DNA of 64,000 bases from SVFI01 sp964519385 (GTDB lineage Bacteria > Bacillota > Clostridia > Lachnospirales > Lachnospiraceae), in contig CAZFLR010000004.1 in the NCBI GenBank assembly GCA_964519385.1, positions 1 to 64,000 on the forward strand. The letters are read 5' to 3'. Below the pieces are notes generated by a model. It saw only the letters and a program-made list of their open reading frames with translations, did not search any database and was not told the DNA's origin. Positions 40,897 to 49,765 of this stretch are shown here, one piece after another; within the stretch, counting starts at the first letter, position 1; each line of letters opens with the position of its first letter. The translations under genes were made by a program, and so were the position numbers.

Positions 40897-43287
40897 CTAT
40901 ACCAGTTCATGGACCTGACTGTCTGCATACTTCTTAATATTGGATGCATTCACATACTTCTTGTGCGAATCTCCATCCACCACAACAAGTGTCGGTGCCT
41001 GCATAACGCCGTAACGCATCGCAAGTTCCATATTTTCTTCTGCATCAATCGGAACGTAAGCTACGTCACTGAGATATTCCTTGGCAAGCTTACAGTTCGG
41101 GCATGTCTTGGTCGTAAACAGATATTTGATATTTTCCGGTGCACTGACAGATATTGTCACATCCTGATCATAATCCGAAAGCGTCACAACGCTTCTCACC
41201 GGCTTCTTAATGGAAGATGTCGCAATATTATATTCTGTCCTGTTCTGATACTCCTGCAGTTTTCCGTCATTCCAGTTCTGTACCGGTCTGTAGTAACCGG
41301 TGATACGGCTGTAAACCTCTGTCGGTTTTCCGCAGTGAGGACAAACCTTCACCTCTCCTGCCAGATAACCGTGCTCTTTACAAATTGAATAGGTAGGCGA
41401 AAGTGTATAATACGGAAGCTTGTAATTATCCGCAATTGTTTTCACCAGATTCGCCGCCGCCTTCCAGTCCGGAAGCTTCTCGCCGATAAATCCGTGGAAT
41501 ACCGTACCGGAGGTATACAGTGTCTGCAGCTCATCCTGTATATCGAGCGCGTCAAAAATATCCGTTGTATAATCCACAGGAAGGTGCGAAGAATTCGTAT
41601 AATACGGTGTATCTCCCGCATGTCCTGCCGTCTTAATTCCCGGCCATCTCTTGCGGTCATGCTTTGCAAGACGGTAAGAGGTACTCTCTGCCGGTGTTGC
41701 CTCCAGATTGTAGAGGTCTCCGTACTGCTCCTGATAATCTGAGAGACGGTTTCTCATATGGTTAAGAACTTCTTTGGTAAACTCCTGCGTTTTCTTCTCC
41801 GTCATATCTGCACGCAGCCAGTTTGCATTCAGTCCCACCTCATTCATACCAAGCAGACCGATGGTCGAAAAATGATTGTCAAACTGTCCGAGATAACGTT
41901 TGGTATAAGGATACAAGCCCTCATCCAGAAGCTTTGAAATAACGCCTCTCTTAATCTTTAAGGATCTCGCCGCAATATCCATCATCTTATTCAGACGACG
42001 GTAAAAATCATCCTTGTTTGCAGACAAATATGCGATTCTCGGCATATTAATCGTAACCACACCGATACTTCCCGTGCTCTCTCCCGCGCCGAAGAAACCG
42101 CCCGTCTTTTTGCGCAGCTCACGAAGGTCAAGACGCAGACGACAGCACATGGAACGCACATCAGACGGTTCCATGTCGGAGTTGATATAATTGGAAAAAT
42201 ACGGTGTACCATACTTCGCTGTCATCTCAAACAATAAGCGGTTGTTTTCCGTATCGGACCAGTCAAAATCCTTAGTGATGGAATAGGTTGGAATCGGATA
42301 CTGGAATCCGCGTCCGTTCGCATCGCCTTCAATCATTGTCTCAATGAAGGCTTTATTAATCATATCCATTTCCTTCTTGCAGTCTTTGTACTTAAAGTCC
42401 ATTTCCCTTCCGCCGACAATCGCCGGAAGCTCTGCAAGGTCATTCGGAACCGTCCAGTCCAGTGTCACATTGGAAAACGGTGCCTGTGTTCCCCAGCGGC
42501 TCGGTGTGTTCACTCCGTAAATAAATGCCTCAATGCATTTTTTCACTTCCTCGTAAGAAAGGTTGTCAACCTTGACAAACGGTGCCAGATATGTATCAAA
42601 AGAAGAAAATGCCTGCGCGCCCGCCCACTCATTCTGCATAATGCCGAGGAAGTTAACCATCTGATTACAAAGAACCGACAAATGTGCTGCCGGCGCGGAG
42701 GTAATCTTACCTGTGATTCCGCCGAGACCTTCTTTTATCAGTTGCTTCAGACTCCATCCGGCACAATAACCGGTAAGCATGGACAAATCGTGGATATGGA
42801 TATCCGCATTACGATGCGCTGTTGCAATCTCTTCATCATAAATTTCAGAGAGCCAGTAGTTTGCCGTAACAGCACCGGAGTTACTCAAAATGAGACCGCC
42901 GACAGAATATGTCACGGTTGAATTCTCCTTGACCCGCCAGTCCTCTACCTTCACATAGCTATTTACAACATCTTTATAATCAAGAATCGTGGATTTCATG
43001 GTACGAAGCTTCTCTCTCTGCTTTCTGTAAAGAATGTAAGCCTTGGCTACCTCAGCATATCCCGCCTGCTCCAGGACACGCTCGACACTGTCCTGCACAT
43101 CCTCAATGTGGACACACTCATCCTTCACTTTACTCTGAAAATCCGCAGTCACGCGCAGAGCCAGCAAATCAACAATGTCATTTGTATACTGCATCTCCGT
43201 TGCTACAAATGCCTTCATAATCGCATCATTAATTCTCTTTAAATCAAACTCTGCCGTACTTCCGTCTCTTTTAATTACGTTTAACAT
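40897..43287 (-). CDS. nrdD: Anaerobic ribonucleoside-triphosphate reductase NrdD with C-terminal redoxin domain
   Basis: 796 residues. N-terminal ATP-cone (MLNVIKRDGSTAEFDLKRIN, about 3-95), class III core (about 100-650), a zinc-type cluster of CxxH/CxxC (SICKEHGYLAG, VCPHCGKP), and the glycyl-radical loop SRITGYYRP (Gly about 664). After a linker, residues about 715-796 form a thioredoxin/glutaredoxin-like unit with CPNC at about 729-732 and QAPTLVVVDGD (cis-Pro). The longest frame starts at 43413; ATG 43287 is used because GGAGAAAGGGAGA lies before it. No nrdG activase gene is adjacent. Confidence 0.95.
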   Translation of the reverse strand: MLNVIKRDGSTAEFDLKRINDAIMKAFVATEMQYTNDIVDLLALRVTADFQSKVKDECVHIEDVQDSVERVLEQAGYAEVAKAYILYRKQREKLRTMKSTILDYKDVVNSYVKVEDWRVKENSTVTYSVGGLILSNSGAVTANYWLSEIYDEEIATAHRNADIHIHDLSMLTGYCAGWSLKQLIKEGLGGITGKITSAPAAHLSVLCNQMVNFLGIMQNEWAGAQAFSSFDTYLAPFVKVDNLSYEEVKKCIEAFIYGVNTPSRWGTQAPFSNVTLDWTVPNDLAELPAIVGGREMDFKYKDCKKEMDMINKAFIETMIEGDANGRGFQYPIPTYSITKDFDWSDTENNRLLFEMTAKYGTPYFSNYINSDMEPSDVRSMCCRLRLDLRELRKKTGGFFGAGESTGSIGVVTINMPRIAYLSANKDDFYRRLNKMMDIAARSLKIKRGVISKLLDEGLYPYTKRYLGQFDNHFSTIGLLGMNEVGLNANWLRADMTEKKTQEFTKEVLNHMRNRLSDYQEQYGDLYNLEATPAESTSYRLAKHDRKRWPGIKTAGHAGDTPYYTNSSHLPVDYTTDIFDALDIQDELQTLYTSGTVFHGFIGEKLPDWKAAANLVKTIADNYKLPYYTLSPTYSICKEHGYLAGEVKVCPHCGKPTEVYSRITGYYRPVQNWNDGKLQEYQNRTEYNIATSSIKKPVRSVVTLSDYDQDVTISVSAPENIKYLFTTKTCPNCKLAKEYLSDVAYVPIDAEENMELAMRYGVMQAPTLVVVDGDSHKKYVNASNIKKYADSQVHELV

Positions 43288-43388
43288 GTAATCTCCCTTT
43301 CTCCAAAACTGCTTAATACCCCTTAAACGTTCCTGTAACACGATTTTGCAGGATTCCCTGCATTTTGAGCCAATCGCCGCCTCTGTTA

Positions 43389-43414
43389 GTTGACATAATA
43401 TTATTATTGTCAAC
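43389..43414 (-). promoter_or_regulatory. Inverted repeat in the nrdD leader
   Basis: GTTGACA / TGTCAAC arms, seven bases each, 12-base AT-only spacer. It lies downstream of the nrdD promoter and 100 bases before the start codon, so it may be an operator or RNA structure. Each arm also contains a -35-like TTGACA, but no good -10 follows. Confidence 0.45.
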
Positions 43415-43442
43415 CCGTGTGTTCGGAATGCCGATTGAATTT

Positions 43443-43471
43443 ATTGTATCATCCGCCCTATATAAAGTCAA
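43443..43471 (-). promoter_or_regulatory. Promoter of nrdD
   Basis: Minus strand: TTGACT (43466-43471), 17-base spacer, TACAAT (43443-43448). It is about 150 bases before the ATG, giving a long leader. Confidence 0.75.
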
Positions 43472-43489
43472 TACAAACGCAAAGAAAAA

Positions 43490-43537
43490 GCACAACATCT
43501 TATGTCGACATTCTTATGTAAACACAAGATATAGTGC
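43490..43537 (-). promoter_or_regulatory. Tandem NrdR boxes upstream of nrdD
   Basis: Minus strand boxes GCACTATATCTTGTGT (43522-43537) and ACATAAGATGTTGTGC (43490-43505). They match the NrdR consensus ACACWATATNTWGTGT at about 15/16 and 13/16 positions. Centres are 32 bases apart, about three helical turns, as known for paired NrdR boxes, and lie just upstream of the nrdD -35. nrdR itself is not in the window. Confidence 0.8.
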
Positions 43538-43601
43538 CTTCGTTTTCTTTTGGTTTTGCAGGATTTCCCTGCATTTTTATGCTGTTTTTCGCGGTTTTCC
43601 G

Positions 43602-44666
43602 CTATCTTGTGCGCAGAAATTCATATTCACGCACCGCCTGTCCGTCATCCGGATAGCTCTCAATATATTGGTTCATAAGAGAAGCTGCCTTCTCAAAATC
43701 GCCCAGATATTCGTATGCCACAATCCGGTTGAAACGCAGTTGCTGCACCACATCATTGCACTCTTCTATTGCAAGTCCGCTGTCAAATGCATGCAGGGCG
43801 GCCTCGTACTCTCCGACCTCAAGTTTACATAATCCAAGCTGGTTGTACATTTCAGGGTTTGGACCGACATTTTCTATATACTGATTATAGACACCGGCCG
43901 CATAATTGCTGTCCCCAAGCTGCTCATATGTCCTCCCCAGCATGAGTACCGTCCGGGCATCCTCTTTTTTTCCGTCACTCTTGGCCTGTTCAAGCCTGCT
44001 CTTGGCATTTTCATAATCTTCCAGATAGTAATAGACCGTTCCAAGCTCATAATCCGTCATGGAGTCCCCGTGGTTCTTCAGTGCAGACGAAAGGTAGGAT
44101 TTTCCCTCCTGCACATGCCCGTAATCCGCAAACACCTGATAAATCCGGATTGCCATCGCCGTATCCCCCTTGGAACGTGCCAGAGCCAGATCCAGATCTG
44201 CCACGGCATTTTCATATTCTCCCATTTCCATCTTGACCAGACCTCTGAGATAATATATCTCCTCCTGCTTTTCCCGGACATCCGCAATCGCATTTAAGGT
44301 CTCCAGAGCTGCTGCATTATCACCTGATTTATACTGTGCCGTTGCCAAATAGTAGTTGATGTCAACCTCCGTATCCGTCACAAATATTCCCGCGTTGGAA
44401 AGTGCCCTGTCAAAGGACTCAATTGCCAGGTCATACTGTGTCATTCCCAGATAGCACAATCCCTGACCGCGATATGCAAGCTCCAAATCTTCCTTCTCCA
44501 CAATCGCCTGTTCAAACAGCACAAGAGCCGCAGCATAATCCTGCTTTTCAACTGCCTTCATACCTTCGCCGGTCTTCGTATTCTCTTTGGCGCATCCGCT
44601 CATAACCAGACTCATCGCAAGAAAAGTCCCCGCGAACAGCGCGACATATTTTTTCTTTCGTATCAT
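43602..44666 (-). CDS. TPR-repeat lipoprotein
   Basis: 354 residues. Signal peptide with lipobox VMSGC (Cys about 25) predicts a membrane-anchored extracytoplasmic protein. About eight tetratricopeptide repeats follow (for example KQDYAAALVLFEQAI, QYDLAIESFDRAL, EYENAVADLDLAL, DYENAKSRLEQAK, EYEAALHAFDSGL). TPR arrays bind proteins; the partner is unknown. GGAGGAATGAT precedes the ATG. It follows the flavin reductase gene by 39 bases. Confidence 0.88.
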   Translation of the reverse strand: MIRKKKYVALFAGTFLAMSLVMSGCAKENTKTGEGMKAVEKQDYAAALVLFEQAIVEKEDLELAYRGQGLCYLGMTQYDLAIESFDRALSNAGIFVTDTEVDINYYLATAQYKSGDNAAALETLNAIADVREKQEEIYYLRGLVKMEMGEYENAVADLDLALARSKGDTAMAIRIYQVFADYGHVQEGKSYLSSALKNHGDSMTDYELGTVYYYLEDYENAKSRLEQAKSDGKKEDARTVLMLGRTYEQLGDSNYAAGVYNQYIENVGPNPEMYNQLGLCKLEVGEYEAALHAFDSGLAIEECNDVVQQLRFNRIVAYEYLGDFEKAASLMNQYIESYPDDGQAVREYEFLRTR

Positions 44667-44705
44667 ATCATTCCTCCGGATTCACTTGTGCTTATGCTTC
44701 CCTGC

Positions 44706-45308
44706 CTATAAAGGCCTGAAATCAGATGACGGATGTTTGCAAAGCGGACAGATGAAGTCCTCCGGCAGAACATCCCCCTCGTATATATATCCGCACACGG
44801 TACAGATATAGCCCTTTCTGCTCTCCGTCTTTGGCGGAGCAGGCTTAACATTCTCATGATAATAGCTGTAGGTCATGGACGCATCTTCCGAAAGTACACG
44901 CGACTGTGTCACCTTTGCAAAAAACACCGTGTGCATCGGAAAATCCACCTCAGACTCTACTTTTCCAGAAATAAATGCATTCGTCTCATTTAACAGATAG
45001 ACAATCTCATTGGATGAGCGCGAAAATTCTATCTCGGCCAGCTTCTCCGTATCTCTTCCGCTCTGAAAGCCAAAACGCCTGAACGTATCAAATCCGGCTT
45101 TTTCAGAAAGAACGGAGATATTGAAGGCTCCCGTCTTCTTAATCATATCATGCGTATAATTCGCTTTATTGACCGCTATCACAATATAATCCGGATTTTC
45201 CGTCACTTGCATGACCGTATTGATGATACAGCCATTGTCCTTCTCACCGTCTCTTGCGGTCAGTACAAAAAGTCCATAAGATAAATTATGCATCGGATTC
45301 TTTTCCAT
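44706..45308 (-). CDS. Flavin reductase-like protein fused to rubredoxin (high-molecular-weight rubredoxin)
   Basis: 200 residues. Residues 1 to about 155 are a flavin reductase/FMN-binding split barrel (NLSYGLFVLTARDGEKDNGC, then INTVMQVTENPDYIVIAVNK and TGAFNISVLSE). Residues about 160-200 are a rubredoxin: YICTVCGYIYEG, then DFICPLCKHPSSDF, giving the four Cys iron site. Such Hrb proteins transfer electrons to flavodiiron proteins that reduce oxygen or NO in anaerobes. No flavodiiron gene is adjacent. RBS AAGGAGGAACGGGTT. Confidence 0.92.
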   Translation of the reverse strand: MEKNPMHNLSYGLFVLTARDGEKDNGCIINTVMQVTENPDYIVIAVNKANYTHDMIKKTGAFNISVLSEKAGFDTFRRFGFQSGRDTEKLAEIEFSRSSNEIVYLLNETNAFISGKVESEVDFPMHTVFFAKVTQSRVLSEDASMTYSYYHENVKPAPPKTESRKGYICTVCGYIYEGDVLPEDFICPLCKHPSSDFRPL

Positions 45309-45328
45309 AACCCGTTCCTCCTTTTTGC

Positions 45329-45366
45329 TATGCTACTAGCATACCTTGAAATAAAAACAGTGTCAA
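45329..45366 (-). promoter_or_regulatory. Promoter with palindromic operator, flavin reductase-rubredoxin gene
   Basis: Minus strand: TTGACA (45361-45366), 17-base spacer, TATGCT (45338-45343). The -10 is one arm of the palindrome TATGCT-N3-AGCATA (45329-45343), so a bound repressor would occlude the promoter. A redox regulator would suit the gene, but the regulator is unknown. Confidence 0.65.
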
Positions 45367-45398
45367 TTTATTCAGAATAAAAAAAGGGGAATTTACAG

Positions 45399-46229
45399 AT
45401 GCTTGTTTTTATGAAAAAAACAATTATTCTCCTCCTCTTTTTATTTCTATATCTTTTCCTTTTTTTCGGTTTTTCATACAAAAAGGAGAGTCCGCCCATC
45501 ATCATAGCACATCGGGGAGACAGCGCAAACGCCCCGGAAAACACTCTGCCCGCCATTGAACGGGCCGTCCGCAGCGGGGCTTTCGGAATTGAGCTGGATG
45601 TCCGCCGGACAGCGGATGAAGTTCTCATTCTTTTTCATGACAAAACCTTAAAACGCGCCGCCGGAAATCCGGCCGCAGTCAACAGGACTTCCTACCGTGA
45701 GTTAGCCAAAACGGATATCGGAGCTCTGTTTTCGCCGCACTATAAAAGCACCTGTGTCTGCACTCTCAGCGACGCGCTCGCGCTCTGCAGCCGGAGCAGA
45801 CTTCCGCTGGTAAACCTTGAATTAAAGGACAGCGGAATCGAAAAAGAGGTTCTGCATCTTCTTCAGAAGCACAACCTCTTGAACCGCTGCCAGTTTTCAT
45901 CCTCCCGGCCGGAAATACTTAAAAATATAAAACAGCTCTCTCCGTCTTCAGATACCTTTCTGATTCTTTCGTCCCCTCAGGCTGCTCTATCTTACCTGAC
46001 AAAGCCTTCAGACGGGATTGACGGAATCAGCATAAAATCCGTCTATGTCTGTGCTCCCCTCATACATCTTGCCCACAGACGCGGTCAGCGCGTCTATGTC
46101 TGGACCGTCAATGATGACTTTGAAATCCTGCGCATGTGCCGGCTCGGCGCAGACGGTATCATCACTGACAATCCCGGCAAAACATCAGAACTTATAAACC
46201 GGACATACAAGCTTGAATGCAGTCCGTAA
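45399..46229 (+). CDS. Glycerophosphodiester phosphodiesterase family protein, membrane-anchored
   Basis: 276 residues. An N-terminal hydrophobic helix (about 6-24) anchors it, then the GDPD TIM barrel: IIAHRGDSANAPENTLPAIERA (catalytic HR), GIELDVRRTADEVLILFHDKTLKR (E/D and H ligands), LVNLELKDSG, and the end VYVWTVNDDFEILRMCRLGADGIITDNPG. It cleaves glycerophosphodiesters to glycerol-3-phosphate and an alcohol. Divergent from the flavin reductase gene. Confidence 0.92.
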   Translation: MLVFMKKTIILLLFLFLYLFLFFGFSYKKESPPIIIAHRGDSANAPENTLPAIERAVRSGAFGIELDVRRTADEVLILFHDKTLKRAAGNPAAVNRTSYRELAKTDIGALFSPHYKSTCVCTLSDALALCSRSRLPLVNLELKDSGIEKEVLHLLQKHNLLNRCQFSSSRPEILKNIKQLSPSSDTFLILSSPQAALSYLTKPSDGIDGISIKSVYVCAPLIHLAHRRGQRVYVWTVNDDFEILRMCRLGADGIITDNPGKTSELINRTYKLECSP

Positions 46230-46280
46230 AAAGTATATAATTCTCTTAATTATTATACAAAGACGGCAAAGGAGCAGATT

Positions 46281-47630
46281 ATGTCTTTCACATTACCACT
46301 GGATTTTACGAAACGCATGCAGGAAATGCTCGGTGAAGAATATGATGCGTTTCTGCAAAGTTATGAAAATACAAACTATCAGGCACTTCGCCTCAATCGT
46401 CTGAAGGGGAGCTCCGATGACTTTTTCTCACGATGCGGATTTTCGGATAAACTCTCCCCTGTTACCTGGACACAGGACGGTTTTTACTATCCGGAAACTC
46501 TGCGTCCCGGAAAGCATCCGTATCACGCAGCCGGTGTTTACTATATTCAGGAGCCGAGTGCCATGATGCCCGCAGCTCTTCTCAGCCCCCTTCCGGGCGA
46601 AAAAGTCCTTGATTTGTGTGCTGCACCGGGCGGAAAAAGTACACAGATTGCCTCCGCCATGCAGCAGCAGGGAATTTTAATCAGCAATGAAATTCATCCG
46701 GCCAGAGCCTCTATTTTATCCGAAAACATTGAACGCATGGGAATACGCAATGCCATCGTCACCAACGAAACACCTCAAAGGCTTGCCGAGAAATTTCCTC
46801 TGTACTTTGACCGTATCATGGTTGATGCACCATGCTCCGGCGAGGGAATGTTCCGGAAAAACGAAGAAGCTGTATCGCAGTGGAGTCTTGAAAACGTAAA
46901 GCTTTGTGCTGGACGACAGGATGAAATTTTAGACTGTGCCACCCTTATGCTCCGCCCCGGAGGAACACTGGTATATTCCACCTGTACCTTTGCACCTGAT
47001 GAAAACGAAGGAAGTATTTCCCGCTTTCTTGCAAGGCATCCGGAATATGAGCTGACCGGGCAGCATCGTCTGTGGCCTCACAAGATACAGGGAGAAGGAC
47101 ACTTTGTCGCCGTGCTGAAAAAAGGCGGAATCCCTCTTCCGGACAGAAACACAGAAACCACTTCCGTCCCGCCGAAGAAGAAAGGCAAAAAAACAGGCAC
47201 TGCTGCCCCCGACATCTCGTCTGCCGTGGAATTTTTAGGTTCCACCCTCTCGCGAGACCTCCCGGGCAGAATTGAAATGTTCGGAAGCCAGATTTATCTG
47301 CTCCCGGAGCAGGCACCTTCCCTCGCGGGACTGCGTGTACTGCGCGCCGGACTTCACCTTGGCACAGTGCTGAAAAATCGCTTTGAACCGTCCCATGCAC
47401 TTGCACTCACACTGCATCCGGAGGATATAGAGAATCGTGTTATGTTAACTTCTGATTGTGAAAGCGATTATCGGACTGCCTGCAATTATATCGGCGGACA
47501 GACCTTCTCTTTTTCGGGAGACAAGGGCTGGTATCTCATCTGTCTCGACGGCTACAGCCTCGGATGGGGCAAGCTTGCCGGCGGTATCATGAAAAACCAT
47601 TATCCGAAGGGTCTCCGCAAACAGCTTTAA
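46281..47630 (+). CDS. RsmF/NOL1-Nop2-sun family RNA cytosine-C5 methyltransferase
   Basis: 449 residues. AdoMet-binding motif VLDLCAAPGGKSTQIA (about 112-127), motif IV DAPCSGEGMFRK (about 184-195) and motif VI STCTFAPDENEG (about 234) with the two catalytic cysteines. An N-terminal RNA-binding part and a C-terminal PUA-like domain (KPxxxLLKNRFEPSHALAL-type end) match RsmF-like enzymes for 16S rRNA. Target position not decidable. RBS AAAGGAG. It ends four bases from the convergent cysK2 stop. Confidence 0.92.
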   Translation: MSFTLPLDFTKRMQEMLGEEYDAFLQSYENTNYQALRLNRLKGSSDDFFSRCGFSDKLSPVTWTQDGFYYPETLRPGKHPYHAAGVYYIQEPSAMMPAALLSPLPGEKVLDLCAAPGGKSTQIASAMQQQGILISNEIHPARASILSENIERMGIRNAIVTNETPQRLAEKFPLYFDRIMVDAPCSGEGMFRKNEEAVSQWSLENVKLCAGRQDEILDCATLMLRPGGTLVYSTCTFAPDENEGSISRFLARHPEYELTGQHRLWPHKIQGEGHFVAVLKKGGIPLPDRNTETTSVPPKKKGKKTGTAAPDISSAVEFLGSTLSRDLPGRIEMFGSQIYLLPEQAPSLAGLRVLRAGLHLGTVLKNRFEPSHALALTLHPEDIENRVMLTSDCESDYRTACNYIGGQTFSFSGDKGWYLICLDGYSLGWGKLAGGIMKNHYPKGLRKQL

Positions 47631-47634
47631 AACA

Positions 47635-48564
47635 TCAAAACAGCGGTGTCGATAAATAACGGTCACCGGAATCCGGCAGAAGCACTACAATGTTTCTGCC
47701 TTTATTTTCCGGACGCTTCGCTACCTGAGCTGCTGCCCACAAGGCTGCTCCCGAAGAAATTCCGGTCAGAATCCCCTCGGTGCGCGCCAGTTGTCTTCCT
47801 TGTGCAAAAGCATCCTCCGAAGATACCGTAATCACCTCGTCATAAACGGCTGTATTCAACAGCGAAGGCACAAATCCCGCGCCGATTCCCTGAAGCTGAT
47901 GTGCTCCTGCCTCGCCGCCGGAAAGCACCGGTGAATCCTCTGGTTCCACCGCCACAACCCTGACAGCCGGATTTTTACTCTTTAAATATTCACCGATTCC
48001 GGTCAGTGTTCCTCCTGTTCCGACACCTGCCACAAAAATGTCAACGTTTCCTTCCGTCTGCTCCCAGATTTCCGGTCCTGTCGTTTCCTTGTGCGCCTGT
48101 GCATTCGCCGGATTATCAAACTGTCCGAGAATCACTGCCCCCGGAATCTGCTCCGCCAGCTCGCTGGCCTTCTCGATGGCTCCACTCATTCCCTTTTCCC
48201 CCTCTGTAAGCACAAGCTCAGCTCCATAAGCGCGAAGCAGCGTTCTTCTCTCCAAACTCATGGTGTCCGGAAGCGTCAGAATCGTCTTATACCCTTTCGC
48301 CGCAGCCACAAGTGCAAGACCGATACCCGTATTTCCGCTCGTCGGTTCGATAATCGTAGCCCCTTCTTTCAGCTTTCCGTTTTTTTCCGCATCCTCAATC
48401 ATATAAAGTGCAGCCCTGTCTTTCACTGAACCGGCCGGATTCAGATATTCCAGCTTTGCCAGAATGACCGCATCCGTAATCCCTTCTTTTTCCTGATAAT
48501 GATGTAACTGCATCAACGGCGTATTTCCGATGATTTCCAATGCACTGTGTATATTTTTTTTCAT
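47635..48564 (-). CDS. cysK: Second cysteine synthase
   Basis: 309 residues. PSGSVKDR-like NPAGSVKDRAALYMI (PLP lysine), EPTSGNTGIGLALVAA, GVGTGGTLTGIGEYLKS, and LLPDSGDRYLSTPLF at the end. By eye about two-thirds identical to the CysK at 37.0-38.0 kb over the full length. It stands outside the sulfur operon, behind a leader with a hairpin and possible short Cys-ending frame. AGAGGAGATTTGT precedes ATG. Distinct regulation of the two paralogues is likely. Confidence 0.94.
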   Translation of the reverse strand: MKKNIHSALEIIGNTPLMQLHHYQEKEGITDAVILAKLEYLNPAGSVKDRAALYMIEDAEKNGKLKEGATIIEPTSGNTGIGLALVAAAKGYKTILTLPDTMSLERRTLLRAYGAELVLTEGEKGMSGAIEKASELAEQIPGAVILGQFDNPANAQAHKETTGPEIWEQTEGNVDIFVAGVGTGGTLTGIGEYLKSKNPAVRVVAVEPEDSPVLSGGEAGAHQLQGIGAGFVPSLLNTAVYDEVITVSSEDAFAQGRQLARTEGILTGISSGAALWAAAQVAKRPENKGRNIVVLLPDSGDRYLSTPLF

Positions 48565-48576
48565 ACAAATCTCCTC

Positions 48577-48621
48577 TCACATACAGCAAACAGCCCACAC
48601 ATATTGTATGGGCTGCAACAC
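48577..48621 (-). promoter_or_regulatory. cysK2 leader: hairpin and possible 14-codon Cys-ending frame
   Basis: Minus strand: CAGCCCATACA / TGTGTGGGCTG-type hairpin (48591-48615). A frame from GTG 48621 (MLQPIQYVWAVCCM, stop TGA) runs through it, with adjacent TGC TGT codons 13 bases before the cysK2 ATG and just before its ribosome binding site. There is no convincing ribosome binding site for the GTG. The hairpin could instead end the trpS transcript, although its T-run is poor. Confidence 0.35.
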
Positions 48622-48644
48622 CTGTGTCTCAAACAGTTTATCGC

Positions 48645-49727
48645 TTATTTATATCTCTCTGCCTGTTCTTTAATCAGTGCCATGTCATCAAAATAATTAA
48701 TTTTCATCGCTTCACGCACCTCGGCGAGAGTCTGGCCAGCAACAGCTTCTGCCTTCTCGCTGCCTTTTTTAAGAATCTCATATACAGCCGGAATATCCTT
48801 CTCCCATTTGGCACGACGCTCACGAATCGGGGCAAGCTCCGCCTGCATTACACTGTTTAAAAATCTCTTGACCTTAACATCGCCAAGTCCGCCTCTTGTA
48901 TAGTGTTCCTTTACTTCCTGAAGATTATGATACTCCGGCCAGAACTCCGGGAAATGCTCATCCCTGCAGAAAGCATCCAGATAGATAAATACCGGATTGC
49001 CTTCCACATGTCCCGGATCTTCCACCCTAAGATGTGTAGGGTCCGTAAACATAGACATAATCTTCTTCTGTACATCCTGTTCACTGTCGGACAGATAAAT
49101 ACAGTTTCCGAGTGACTTACTCATCTTGGCACCTCCGTCCGTACCCGGAAGTCTCAGACATGCCTTATTATCCGGAAGCATGATTTTCGGGTCAACCAGA
49201 GTCTCTCCGTATACATAGTTGAACTTGTGCACGATTTCCTTTGTCTGCTCAATCATCGGCATCTGGTCTTCTCCTACCGGAACCACTGTTGCCTTGAATG
49301 CAGTGATGTCTGCTGCCTGACTAATCGGATATGTAAAAAATCCGACCGGAATGCTCGCCTCAAAGTTACGCATCTGTATCTCAGCCTTGACAGTAGGATT
49401 ACGCTGAAGCCTTGACACCGTCACTAGATTCATGTAATAGAAGGAAAGCTCCGTAAGCTGTGGCACCATCGACTGTATAAAGATAGTGGACACATCCGGA
49501 TCAAGCCCGCAGGATAAATAATCCAGTGCAACCTCCACAATATTCTGACGCACCTTTTCCGGGTTGTCCGCATTGTCCGTCAGTGCCTGCGCATCCGCAA
49601 TCATAATATAAATATCATCATACTCGCCGGTATTCTGAAGCTCCACACGTCTCTTTAAAGAACCTACATAATGTCCGATGTGAAGTTTCCCGGTCGGTCT
49701 GTCACCTGTTAAAATAATTTTACTCAT
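48645..49727 (-). CDS. trpS: Tryptophanyl-tRNA synthetase
   Basis: 360 residues. HIGH-type TGDRPTGKLHIGHYVGSL, KMSKSLGN (in GGAKMSKSLGNCIYL) and AQALTDNA near the Trp pocket. It is the longer TrpRS form. The longest frame starts at 49778; ATG 49727 (MSKIILTGDRP) has GGAGCAGGAATT before it and fits the predicted promoter. No T-box is present in the short leader. Confidence 0.97.
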   Translation of the reverse strand: MSKIILTGDRPTGKLHIGHYVGSLKRRVELQNTGEYDDIYIMIADAQALTDNADNPEKVRQNIVEVALDYLSCGLDPDVSTIFIQSMVPQLTELSFYYMNLVTVSRLQRNPTVKAEIQMRNFEASIPVGFFTYPISQAADITAFKATVVPVGEDQMPMIEQTKEIVHKFNYVYGETLVDPKIMLPDNKACLRLPGTDGGAKMSKSLGNCIYLSDSEQDVQKKIMSMFTDPTHLRVEDPGHVEGNPVFIYLDAFCRDEHFPEFWPEYHNLQEVKEHYTRGGLGDVKVKRFLNSVMQAELAPIRERRAKWEKDIPAVYEILKKGSEKAEAVAGQTLAEVREAMKINYFDDMALIKEQAERYK

Positions 49728-49765
49728 AATTCCTGCTCCATATCTATAGTTTACATACAAAATAT

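Noticed and set aside
48577..48621. Calling the cysK2 leader frame a gene
   Set aside because: No credible ribosome binding site and only a GTG start; kept as a regulatory candidate.
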